The notes beneath the pieces are model-generated. The model searched no databases. It saw only the letters and a program-made list of their open reading frames with translations, and was not told the DNA's origin. A stretch of 64,000 nt of DNA from Rhynchopus sp. YZ270_cl-10. Its lineage: Eukaryota; Euglenozoa; Diplonemea; Diplonemida; Diplonemidae. The stretch is taken from positions 62,001 to 126,000 of the forward strand of contig OZ037862.1 in assembly GCA_964035575.1 (NCBI GenBank). The letters run 5' to 3'. Both the position numbers and the translations under genes were made by a program. Positions 52,229 through 62,632 of this stretch are shown piece by piece (the first letter of the stretch is position 1; the number at the start of each line of letters is the position of its first letter).

Positions 52229-55200
52229 CTAATCTTCCTCGTCATCCGGAAGGTCACCTCCGTCAAAGAGGGACTCGTCGACAGCCGCTGCGGGTGCTGC
52301 CTCCTCCTTCTTCTCAGACTCCTCATCGTCAGACGCTTCGCGCTCCAGCTCAGCTGCGGCTTCGTCGTCGTCAACGAAGATGCTGTAATTTTTTTTTTTT
52401 TTGATTCATGGCTTCATAAATATATTCAATATTTTTTTTCACGTTTTTTTCAATATCAATATATTGATCAATATCACGTAGGAAATTTTCAATATATTGA
52501 CACTTTTACCGTGTAAATTTCCCATTCAATATTTGCAAATATTGATCAATATATTGATCAATATATTGACACTTTCCTTCCCACAATGGTCTTGCGCCCC
52601 TTGGAAACTGGTTCTGCATCTTCCAACCTCACACAACTCGTGCACCACACATAAAAACATGCCCGAGTTGAGGCACAAAAAAATTGCCCCAATTTCCAGG
52701 ACTGGTAATTGAACTTCGGACCAAAAAATGCAAAAAATATGGCGACTTGTGTGATACCAACTATGACAAAATTCCACATGACTTCTCGAGTCCGCATTGC
52801 ACTTCGCGGTAGCCCCAAGGGAAGACACCCTTCTTCAGAAGCCAGGTAGAGAATGCTGTTCCCCACCCACCCCCTCTCACTGTCCGCGTAGATCCCCCCA
52901 CTAAGGGGCCATCTGATGCCACAAGGCAAGTCGCTCCCCCGCGATGGCATTGAATGGCACGTGCGCGTTTACGAACTGAGCCATGATTGCCCTTAGAGTC
53001 CCACGGTAACACGTGCAAAATCATAGAGTTTTTTTGGCTGTTAAAAAAGGCTGGGGTATAAAGAGGTCGTGTGCTTCGTCGAGCGGTTGTGAACCGCCTC
53101 CGTTCTCTTACGGTACGGAACACCCACCTCCCACCCTTTGCATGAGCTCGACTGCGTTTTAGCACGTTTCAACTACTCTTTTTTCTCGTTCTGTACCCAG
53201 AACAACCTCCTCTCCAAACAGCAAACCCCACCCCTGACCAGGGGAAGCCTCCTGGGCCCATAAACGGAACTATTTACTCACTGATCCTCTCATAAAAAAG
53301 GACATGTGGATGGATGGATTTTTCAAATGTATGTTCGCAACTCTCATAAAAAGTAGCGCACCGTGCGCCTGCGGCGCGGACAAAATTTGGTTTTGCGAAT
53401 CCTAAATATTTTTTGCTAGCTCGCGTGGTTGATGAGCGAGAACGAAACCAAATCGATCGCAACGACTCGTACACTAGCTAAAACACCTGAATGGTCACAG
53501 AACACAACGCAGTGCATGGTTTTGTGGGTTGTTTTTGCCCACAGTAGTACCCCTGTGCGGCTAGACCTGGTTCTAGCACCCCAGAATCGCGTTTCCCAGT
53601 CCATACAGCCGGGTATGGGCCCAAAAAACCACCCAAAAAGGCGAAAATCCCGGTTTTTGGTGAAAAACGCCTGTTTTGCCCATAGGGTACTTAAGGAACG
53701 CACATTTCTAAAGCATTTCCCACGTAAACTCGTGACACGAAAATAGGAATTAAAAACAAATCTCTCACAGATCTGATTTGGTGATTCGCATTTTTGAGGC
53801 CCAATCTTTCCAACGCCGAAAAAATCTTACACTTTGGTGCATTTTCGGGTGGGTGCACCAGGAGGGTACTGGGAGGGCAGCAACCTTAAAAACCTAAACA
53901 CAAGTGTTTAGGAATTACGAGCGGTAGCCCGTAGCTCTACCCTATCCATGATATAGTTTGGCTGTAACAGTGTGCGATTTATGGCACAATCTTTGAAATG
54001 TTGCGCACATGGCTTCAACAGAAAAGTTTGACCCTTTGCCTCTCCACTCTGTGGCTGGAAGGGAGCTGAGAATAAGCCGGGTCCCGGGTACTGTCCCAGG
54101 ACTAGAACTAGGACGGGTACTGGTCACTGGGTACAGTCCCAGTCCTAGGGACTGGGAATACCCCTCCATCCATGCCCCACCCTCCCGCGCCCGGGTCCCT
54201 GACCCGCTTTCAGGCGTTTTCACAGCGTTTTCGACATATTGTGCCCAGTCCCGGGTCCCCAAGTCTTATTCTCAGCCATGGCCTCCCGTCAAGGAAAAAG
54301 CAGGCACTGCAACGTCAATATTCAATAATATGATCAATATTTCAATATTATTGAAATATTGACAGTTTTCAGTCAATATTATTGACACTTTCAATATTCA
54401 ATCAATAATATTCATCACCAAATCAATATATTGACAATATTCAATATGGGAGCGTCCGCGAAAGACCCCCCCCTAAAGCTAACATCCATGCTTATTGGTA
54501 TTTCACTAATTAAAATTTTGGCATTTTATAAGATTTTTTTCGTTAATGAACTCAGAGTTAAGTTTCTGAGTTCATTAAAAAAAAAATCGATGAAAAATTC
54601 CGAGTAGGTATTTAGTGAGATGGGAGAAGCTATGTCAACAGCTATGTGTCCCCTTATTTTACCTGTATTTTACTAAGGACCTTAATCCTTGGTGTTTACA
54701 GGTAAAATAAGGGGACACATAGCTGTTGACATAGCTTCTCCCATCTCACTAAATACCTACTCGGAATTTTTCACCGATTTTTTTTTTAATGAACTCAGAA
54801 ACTTAACTCTGAGTTCATTAACGAAAAAAATCTTATAAAATGCCAAAATTTTAATTAGTGAAATACCAATAAGCATGGATGTTAGCTTTAGGGGGGGGTC
54901 TTTCGCGGACGCTGCCATATATTTATGAAGCCATGTTGATTTTGAAAGTTTTTTTTTGGGTTTTGAATAGGTTTTTATGACGTTTTTTTTGATATTTTTT
55001 GCTTCGTCGTCTTGTTTAATGAACCCATAGGGGCTAATAGGGTCTGTATTCAATGCTGGCCGAAGCCCTTGCACTACGGAAGGTATAGGCGTCATTCGTC
55101 CTAAACCCTAGAGCAGATTTTATGAAAAATATCGTCCCCGGGGTGGTCTTTTGTAGAGAAGTTGAAAGTGCAAACGCCTCGCCGTTCATCGGCGGACGCA

Positions 55201-55881
55201 GGCACTGGTTCTCCGCGGGGTTATTGAACCCCAGAAGAAGAAAAAAACATACGTTGCGTCGTGCTCGAACAGAGCACGTCCAGAGATACCACGTCCGGTC
55301 TGCTTGAACTTCTTGATTTGCGCCTTGCGTGCCTTTTCGTTGGCCTTGGCGATGTCGGCCCTTCTCTTGACCCACCAGGCTTGGAAGGTCTCCTCCGTGA
55401 CAGGGGTCAGGTCGGTACGTCCGACAAGGTCGCCACGCTGTCCCTCGAGCTGCTCTTCAAGACGCTGTTCGTCCTCCTCAATCTCGTCGAAGTCGTCAGC
55501 CGTCCACAGGTACTCACCACGTTCTGCTGCTGCGTCTGCCGCAGCACTCTTGCCGCCCTTCTCCTCCTCAACCCCGCTGTACAGCTTCTTCATCTCATCC
55601 TCCTTCACCTTCTTCTGCAGCTTCTCCTGCTTAATCTTGTCGCGCTCGGCCTCCTTGGCACGCTGGTCTTTGTTCCCTGCCTTCACGCTCTGCGACACAG
55701 TCTGCACATACTTCTGAACGTTTTTACTGCGGTTCTTGTTTTTCAATCCAAAAGTCTGCAAAAAGAGAAAAAAAAAATTCTGTTAAATTCGGGGGGAAAT
55801 GGGGCGTACCTTGTCCTCAATGATTTTGTCCTTCTTTTTCGTCTCAGCCTTGTTGGAGGCTTTTGCCTTCTTAGGCGCCAT
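52229..55881 (-). CDS. ZC3H15: ZC3H15/DFRP1 (Tma46) homologue lacking the CCCH fingers, three exons
   Basis: Exons 55881-55810, 55755-55253 and 52382-52229 give 242 aa (human: 426). The N-terminal signature KKKDKIIEDKTFGLKNKNRS and the DFRP domain (LTPVTEETFQAWWVKRR, then GRGISGRALFEHDAT near residues 140-191) match ZC3H15. The acidic end DESLFDGGDLPDDEED matches the human NLFTGEDLDELEEEL tail. The family binds the GTPase DRG1 and polysomes. The two CCCH fingers, normally between these parts, are absent with no gap in the exon. Intron 1 is 54 nt; intron 2 (52383-55252) is 2870 nt and consists mostly of a 2.5-kb mobile element. Frame and the tail match support joining across it. Confidence 0.85.
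53078..53118. repeat. dispersed hairpin repeat F, copy 2
   Basis: Reverse-complement copy of 7810-7850, two differences in 41 bp. Confidence 0.8.
53353..53377. repeat. dispersed GC-rich repeat C, copy 3
   Basis: GTAGCGCACCGTGCGCCTGC plus GGCGC, one base different from the NPL intron copies, followed by ACAAAATTTGG. Confidence 0.75.
54447..54917. mobile_element. TA-flanked MITE, copy 2 (foldback form), nested
   Basis: Two arms of about 225 bp, over 90% complementary, with a loop of about 20 bp. Same ends as the element at 24105 (TGGGAGCGTCCGCGAAAGAC) and TA on both sides (54445-54446 and 54918-54919). It sits directly against the right inverted repeat of the host element. Confidence 0.9.
55157..55220. 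repeat. A2 repeat copy (near consensus), ZC3H15 intron 2
   Basis: GTTGAAAGTGCAAACGCCTC, inner hairpin CGCCGTTCATCGGCG, GACGCAGGCACTGG, then TTCTCCGCGG. It lies just inside the 5' splice site of the long intron. Confidence 0.85.
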
Positions 55882-56290
55882 ATTGGGTGGGGAGGGGGAG
55901 TGAGTTCACTCGCGTACCGTGAGGATAGAAGGGTACCTGTGTGATGTGGAAGCTCTGGCATTGGGGAGGTGTACCGTGGCGTTGTGGGTGGGGGTGGGTG
56001 GGTGGGTGTTTATCATGAAGGAGGCTGGGTGGAGCAAAAGGGGGGTGTAAAGGGAGGGGGGTTATTGACAAGTCATTTTGTCTCAAATCATGTGTTCTTG
56101 AAATAAGCGATTTTTTAACGTCTATTTTCTGTGGAAAATATGGGGGAAAAAATCCACATGAGGGGGAGGAAAAAAACGTCACGAAAAAGAAGAAGACCTT
56201 TTGTTGACTGCTAAAAAAAGTATTTTGGGGGAAAGGGCCTGGTTGACCAATGAGTATATCCCAGGTTGTCTGTTTGAAACAAGAGAAAGG

Positions 56291-56332
56291 TTGGAAAGAT
56301 GATCCTAAGCCTCTCTGTGCTTAGTCTCCTGG
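56291..56332. repeat. H1 hairpin repeat copy
   Basis: GGAAAGATGATCCTAAGC, loop CTCTCTGT, GCTTAGTCTCCTGG. Confidence 0.85.
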
Positions 56333-56441
56333 AAGAGAAAAAAAAATGACTCTTTTGTGGGACTGAATCAATCCCCTTTTTGGCGCAGAGCAACGCCTTG
56401 AGAATCACTGCAAGAAAAGCTGTATATTCAAGAAAAGCACT

Positions 56442-56510
56442 CTTGAAATACAAAAACCCTCTCATGACAGTGTACCTTGGTGCATGACCAGAACACGGGG
56501 GGGTGGCCTG
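56442..56510. repeat. A repeat copy (truncated 3' part)
   Basis: TTGAAATACAAAAACCCTCT, CATGACAG, TGTACCTTGGTGCATGACC; the second hairpin is not recognisable. Confidence 0.7.
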
Positions 56511-56856
56511 TTGCCGTGCTAAAAAAAAAAAATCATATCGTGTCGACAAGCACCATGCCTACAGACACCTCGAAGAGGTGGGCTCGGTGCTTTCAAGAAC
56601 ACACAACGAAATCCCTAAAGAGCGTTACATGAACGAGATATTATCTCTGGTGACCCCCTTTTTTTAACCCGCTCTTGAATGCGAATTCTCCTACGAATCC
56701 ATACGTTACAGACATCTTATATTACTACTAGGCCAAAAAAGACCATTAAAAAATACGAAACAAAACGAAGAACTGAATCTTGCATCCCCAATCCCCCCAA
56801 AACCCACTCTACTGTCTAAAAGCCTGACTCTATCAGTGCCCTTTGGTCCTCTCCTT

Positions 56857-59549
56857 TTATCTCTTTCTCGCTCTGGGCGCGCCGGTGCGGAAGTGTGTTT
56901 CGAGCGCTTCACGGACAACTTGGAGTTCTTGTTTGATGCGGTCGCCAAGAACGTCAATGTCTTTGTCGTGCTGCTCGATGTGGTCGTCCAAGGTCGTGAC
57001 GAGACTGCTGATCTCTTTGAGGTTCTGCTCGAGCACCACATCCTTAGCTTCGAGACGGCACTCCGCAAGCTTTCTCTTCCGCTTTCTGAAGCGTTTGATC
57101 GCCTCAAACAGAAAATTCGCCTTGTGCAGTGGTGAGTACAAAGGCAAGCACGGTCTATACTTCTGCTGTGAAAGGATCCGTTTCTTATAACTCGGCAGGT
57201 CCGTCTCCGGCATATCCTCACGCGTCACACCACGCAGAATGCCTGCCAGCACACCCGACCCTCCGGAACTGGTTTTCCCCCCATTTTCTACCTGGGTGTT
57301 GAGGCGGTTCACCGTCTCCATATCGTAGTAGAACTGCGATTTGCGTTGGTACCCTCCGGGGACGTGCTGTGTGAAGACAGCACCATGGCGGGTGGCGGAG
57401 GCAAGACGGAGGGTAGAGTTGACATTGGTAGGTCTGCTGTGGCGGTGGCGTTCGAAGCGCTCAAGCATGTCTTTGTCGCGGTTTCCGGGGCGCTGTGCGA
57501 AGCCTTCGCTGCGCCCCATGGAGCTTGTGTCCTTGCCGGAGGTGCGTGTCATGGTGGGTGAGGACTCAGGCATGGATTCGGTGTCGCGTTCGGTTGTGTC
57601 CTTTTCAGACCGGTCGCGGTTGTTGAGCTTGGCCACCTCGCGCTGGAACCTGCCCGAGGCAGAGAGGAGCGCATCGTCGCCGCCGACAAAAGACTTCTTG
57701 CGCGTCTGGTGGATCTCACGCCACAGTTCCTTGAGGTGCGCCTCTTCGCTCGCAGCGATCATCCCATGCAGCACCTTGTACCGCTTGCTCGACTTCCACC
57801 CCGCCTGTATCAACATCGCTGCCGCAACACGGTATTTATGCTCAGCACGGCCACTGCTGACATAATTCTTGATCTGCTCCTCCTCCTTGCTAGGCTCCAG
57901 CACGTTGGTGATGATGGCGGTGAAGAAGGTCATCAGAATCTGCCCATAACACCCGAGCAGGAAGGTCACAAACCTGCCGGCCTTGCTGATGGTCGTGGCC
58001 CTGCCGTAGCCTATTGTGGCGGCGGTGGTGAAGCAGTAGAACAGCGTCTTCTCCATACTGCCAAAGGTGCTGGGCTGCTCGACACGCTCGATGATGAAGA
58101 GGGCGAACCCAAAGACGAGGAACAGACACAACGTGAGGAAGAGCATCGACGCCCACATGTGGCCGTAGAGGTACAGCTTCATGGTCATGGACCACGTGAC
58201 CTTGAAGTTGGTGGACTGCAGCTCCAGGTTGTTGTAGAGGATCTCAAAGCGTTTTCGGTAGGCTGTGGAACGTGGTAAATGAAGTGCCGTATGCAGATTG
58301 TCCATCGGTGACAGTTAAGACGCAAGAAAGTGTGAGATGACATACCTGGGTGCAGTGTGTGGAGCACGCGACACACAAGATAGAAACGCAGCAGCATCCA
58401 CAGCTGGAAGTACGAATAGATGGTCTTCTGCCTGATGGAGACGTACTGCGAGGTGCCGTCCATGAAGGGCATCGGGTGCACCAGGTGGATGAAGAGCTCG
58501 AAGTAGCAGTACCACGAGAGCGACGACTGCCAGAAGGAGTACACCTTGCGCTTCTCGTGTTCCAGGACAGGGATGCGCTGCCAGGGCACCATCTCCTGGT
58601 TCCACTCGTGACGCTTCTTGTCCAGCAGCAGCGAGTAGTACCGGATGATCAGCACCAAGGAGATCAACGTCGAGATAGAGGTGATAATCGACAACGCCCT
58701 GCACACAATCTCGCCAGTCGGTGAAGGGTCCAGGTCGTAGTAATCCGGTGCAGGCGCGTCGTCCAGACCCGACTCGCGTGTAGGGTTTGAATACCACGTG
58801 ACCACCGCACCCAGTCCCATGGTGAACAGCCCGAAGAGCGACGCAAAGGTGAGAATCAGGTCCCGTCGTCGCAGCTCCTGTTCACGAGATTTGTCTTGCA
58901 CCTCGAGTGCGACGAGTCTGAAAACGGAGGGCCCGCCGCCGAAGACCTGTAGGAGCTTCGGCACCTTGCTGTTGCTGTTGTGGTTCTCCTCCGTGAAGCG
59001 CACGTTGCGCACCTTCTCGTTGCTCTGCTCGGGGTGCTGCTGCTGCTGCACGTAGTCCTCCGGGTGCGCCATGTCTTGTATGGCTTGCGCGTAGGGCCTG
59101 CTGGCCTCTTGCTGCTCACGCCGCATGGTGGGGTAGTTGTACGCTGAGTGGTCATCCATGTCGCCATTTGCTCTATATGTCTCGGGCATATGCGAGAAGC
59201 GTCCCTGCTTGCGGCGGTGCAGGCCCGACACACGCCGGATGTCCTCCATGGTCGCGGCGGCGACGTCTTCGTTCCAGAGGCCAATGCGCTCGTTCGTGAA
59301 GGGATCGTCATCATCGGATGCGTAGTGCTGCTGCTGCTGTTGTTGTTGTTGTTGTTGCTGTTGTTGCTGCTGGTAGTGGTTTGGCTGGCCGTATGCATGT
59401 TGGTGCTGCTGTTGCTGTTGCTGCTGCTGGTGGTGATGTTGCTGTTGCTGTTGTTGTTGTTGTTGTTGTTGCTGGTACACATCATATTGAGGACGCATGC
59501 GTCGTGTTGTCGGCACCTGGTGTCCATCCCTCCCCTCCAAATACCCCAT
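56857..59549 (-). CDS. KCNN: SK-type (KCNN) Ca2+/calmodulin-gated K+ channel with poly-Gln N-terminus, two exons
   Basis: Exons 59549-58346 and 58262-56857 give 869 aa. Residues 25-75 are Gln/His runs encoded by CAG/CAA mixtures. S1 starts near residue 230; S3 ends with FELFIHLVHPMP and S4 is LWMLLRFYLVCRVLHTLHP, both close to SK channels. S5 follows the intron; the pore is LFYCFTTAATIGYGRAT (near 485) with the GYG filter, and S6 runs into ITNVLEPSKEEEQIKNYVSS and AAAMLIQAGWKSSKRYK, matching the SK calmodulin-binding domain (529-565). A coiled coil closes the protein (about 800-860). It should be a plasma-membrane K+ channel gated by Ca2+-calmodulin. A 250-residue Ser/Arg-rich insert before the coil is unusual. 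A TTTTTAG acceptor and a TTC repeat precede the ATG. Confidence 0.9.
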
Positions 59550-60699
59550 CGCAAGAAGAAGAAGAAGAAGAAGGGGACCAAAAGAGTTCTAAAAAGTGGT
59601 CAAAAAAAAATTCCAAGAAAAATAGCAGCTACAACGACTCCATGGCGGGGGATGCAAAAAGACAAAAAAACGCTCAAAGTTTTTTTTTTTTTTTTGTGGA
59701 GCGAATGTATGCTGTGTTGTGTACTGCGGGTGAGGTTTATGGTGTTGTGTTTTTGGGTGGCTGTGGGTACATCGCTGAAAAAGGGAGGAGACTCTTTTTT
59801 TGGTTTTTCTTGAACATAAATCTAACCTGTCATCAATAATAAACAAACTAAACACATCAACGAACCCCCTTGCAGGTGAAAAGGCCTCACGCGAGGCACA
59901 CACAAAACCCTTTTTCCATGAACCATACTTTTTAAAAAAAATCCCTCGCTGCTTTGATTTCAGCGAGAGAGAGAGAAAGAGAAACAATGTCAAATACATC
60001 CCGACATTTCGCCCTTTTATTTTTCCCATTCAAAGGCTTCTTCTCCTTCTTCACAAAAATACTCCTGGACGCGATGGCCCTGGTGTCGGGGGGAAAATAT
60101 GAGGAAAAACAAAAAGTAAAAAAAAAAAAAATTGAAAAAAACATTGTGACGCAGCTGCTGCCAAGGCAATGCCACATGACACTCTGTGGGGTAATGGGGA
60201 GGGAAAATATATCGAGACCACCACCTCCAGCGATCCCCCTTGGTGTGGCAGAGCTGAGATGTGAAGGCAAAGTTCTGAGCTGACCCAAGGGGAAAAGAAA
60301 GAGGTGGGGTTTAAAAAAAGAAAAAGAAAAATCAAATTACACACTATTGCTAGGAATACGGAGAAAAGCGTGAGAGAGTGAGAGAAGTGGCGGCGAACAC
60401 ACCCCTTGCAACCTTAGATAAAACAACAGTAAAAACTTGTAGAGCCACAACGGATGCAAACACAAAAGATAACCCTGTTGCTGCGATCCCTTTTATTGCA
60501 CCGTACTGCCTTCGTTAGACGGTTGTACCCTTTACTCTCTCTGGTCTTGATCTCCCGCACACAAAAAAAAAATCAAAATCAATTAGGTTGTACTTTCCCA
60601 TCAAGTACAAGGATACTCTATACAGAGACATCCACTCTTTTATTGGTTGCAAGAATGTGAAAAAGAAAAAGGGAAATACACATAAAAAAAAAAAAAAAA

Positions 60700-60751
60700 T
60701 AGTGGAGCACACTCTAGGGTGGCTACACTAATACAAACCAAGTTTTCAAAA
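60700..60751 (-). repeat. 52-bp dispersed repeat, copy 2
   Basis: Exact reverse complement of 36445-36496; directly followed, after an A run, by an H1 copy. Confidence 0.85.
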
Positions 60752-60760
60752 AAAAAAGAA

Positions 60761-60806
60761 AGGTTTATAAGATGATCCTAAGCCTCTCGTGCTTAGTCAC
60801 CTTAAA
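60761..60806. repeat. H1 hairpin repeat copy (consensus)
   Basis: GGTTTATAAGATGATCCTAA, then GCCTCTCGTGCTTAGTCACC and TTA; identical over most of its length to the copy at 22903. Confidence 0.9.
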
Positions 60807-60848
60807 AGCTTGGAAGATGGATGTGTCTCTCGTGCACACATCAGAAGA

Positions 60849-60893
60849 GGTAAGATGATCCTCATACTTAGCCTCGTTCTTAATCACCTTTCC
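60849..60893. repeat. H1 hairpin repeat copy (rearranged)
   Basis: GGTAAGATGATCCTCATACT, TAGCCTCGTTCTTAATCACC and TT. The outer stem is kept while the inner stem has moved. Confidence 0.65.
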
Positions 60894-61004
60894 AAAATTG
60901 TACACAATAAAAAAAAAAAAACAGGAAAGGGAGGCAAGAACAACAACAAAATAGTGAACAAAATAGAAAAAAAAGCAAAAAAAAAACAAAAAAAAAAAAA
61001 AAAA

Positions 61005-61042
61005 TGTGAATACAAAGCCCTCTCGTGACAGTGTGACCCCCC
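61005..61042. repeat. A repeat fragment
   Basis: GTGAATACAAAGCCCTCTCG, TGACAGTGTGACCCCC; followed by an A2 copy. Confidence 0.7.
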
Positions 61043-61059
61043 CCCCAAAAAAAAAAAGT

Positions 61060-61110
61060 GAAGTTGATAGTACAAACGCCCCAGGGACGCAGGCACTGAA
61101 CACTCCGCGC
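61060..61110. repeat. A2 repeat copy
   Basis: GAAGTTGATAGTACAAACGC, GGGACGCAGGCACTG, then ACTCCGCGC. Confidence 0.75.
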
Positions 61111-61416
61111 AAATAAAAAAAAAATATGGGAGATCCTTTAGGTGGACAGTCCTAATGAGATTTGGCATCTTTTCTTTTTTTGCATTTTCATACAGTAAAC
61201 AAAAAGGGAACACCGCACATAACACACATACCACACATAACATTGAATGCAGACATCACAGTGTCTGCCTGCAAACGTTTTCTTCGAATATTGATTGGAG
61301 TTAGGATACGAAAATAAAAAGCATTCAGAATGACGCAGGAGGGGGGAAAGCAAATACTGGCTGCACCTGCGTTTTTTTTTCTGCTGGCTTTTTGTAAAAC
61401 AGAATTACATCAAAAA

Positions 61417-61470
61417 AGAGTCGAAAGTGCAAATGCCTCATCGCTCATCGCAAGCACTACTACTCTAACA
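61417..61470. repeat. A2 repeat copy (diverged)
   Basis: GTCGAAAGTGCAAATGCCTC, ATCGCTCATCGCAAGCACT. Confidence 0.6.
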
Positions 61471-62292
61471 CACAGTATTTCCGCAAAAAAAAAAAAAAGA
61501 AAAGTTGAAAGTTGAATATGTCTCGTGTGCATACACATCTTTACAAAGAAACAAAGGATTATACACCAAAAACACAGCATAGCATTACAGAGAAGAAGGG
61601 TAAAGGAATGACTTGATATACAGCCATACAAACAAAACATCGCTAGGGTTAAAAAAAAAAACCCCCCCAAAAAACCCCCACCTTAGTTTTTACCCCTCCA
61701 TCGTTGTATGACTGTAGCTTTTTTTGAGAGACGAGACAAAAAGGGCGAAATGGACACAAAAAAAGGGGGTGTTTTTAGTTATTTGCTTTGTACAGGAGAA
61801 ACAGCCGGGAAATTCCACAATTTGCATTTCTTTTGATGAATACAATTTACAAGGTTTTTGAGAGCTGTCCGGTAGAGGAATGGTAGGAAAAGGAGGGGAG
61901 TTACAGCATGATGTGGTATCACGGTTAGGGTCAGTTGAGACCCCTGAAACAGGGACCCCCCCCTATTCCCAGGAGTCCACTTTTTGCATGTAAACATCAC
62001 ACAAGACACCATTTTGCTGATCCCTTCATTTGTCCTGGACCTCGGTGAGATTAGTGGAGTAGAAATCTCTTTACTGCCAAAAAAAAAAAAAAAAATACAC
62101 AAAAAAAATATAGTGTTTACCACAGAACGGCCAGATTTTACTGACGCGAACGTCGGGGGAGGAAAGCTACGACTGTATTACATTGAAAAAAGCAGCTTAG
62201 CCTAGATCAAAACTTTCCCGTTTTTTGTCCACATCCTTTTTTTCCCTCATAAATGGAACCCCCCTCCGCTCCCTTCCCCCTAAATAAAATAT

Positions 62293-62332
62293 TGGTCAGA
62301 ACCTGAGCCTCTCCCTTCTTAACCCTTCTTGA
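62293..62332. repeat. H1 repeat copy (highly diverged)
   Basis: GTCAGAACCTGAGCCTCTCC, then CTTCTTAACCCTTCTTG. Recognised by order only. Confidence 0.45.
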
Positions 62333-62632
62333 AACATTGAGAGATGACCGTGCTTCTCGCACATCCCATCGTTTTGAGATGTTCTTGCTGGGATACACAC
62401 AACCCATGTCAGTTTGTTAGCTCTACCGCACAGAGGTTACGATATCCTTTTCAAGCTTTTTAACGGAAAAAAGCTACACCTCCCACAACCCCGACCCAAC
62501 AGAACAAGACTTCTAAATATGATGGCACATGCATTCAAAACAAGACAGGTTTTTTTTTGTGGAGAACGGAACATCACGGCATCATGACTCCCCCCCTTTT
62601 TGCCCCCCCCAAAAAAAACAATGGGTCTTCGT

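Larger units (their letters stand above)
52407..54935. mobile_element. 2.5-kb element with short inverted repeats inside ZC3H15 intron 2
   Basis: Ends are CATGGCTTCATAAATATA and its reverse complement, flanked by the direct repeat TTGATT (52401-52406 and 54936-54941). Both sides next to the ends have AT-rich palindromes built of CAATATATTGATCAATAT. The interior contains dispersed repeats F and C, a stretch of GGGTCCCGGGTACTG-like inverted units (54080-54260) and a nested MITE at its right end. No transposase was recognised in six frames, so it is probably non-autonomous or composite. Confidence 0.75.
55882..56856. other. intergenic spacer with H1 and A repeats
   Basis: Between the SK-channel stop and the ZC3H15 start; no gene seen. 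Confidence 0.55.
59550..62632. other. 3-kb intergenic spacer dense in structured repeats
   Basis: Holds three H1, one A, two A2 copies and the 52-bp repeat, separated by homopolymer runs. No open frame shows a domain. It is the longest gene-free stretch with no mobile element in the window. Confidence 0.6.

Noticed and set aside
52558-53165. Overlapping minus-strand frames inside the 2.5-kb element as a transposase
   Set aside because: Two frames of 130 or so codons without DDE, zinc-finger or HTH motifs; not enough to call a gene.
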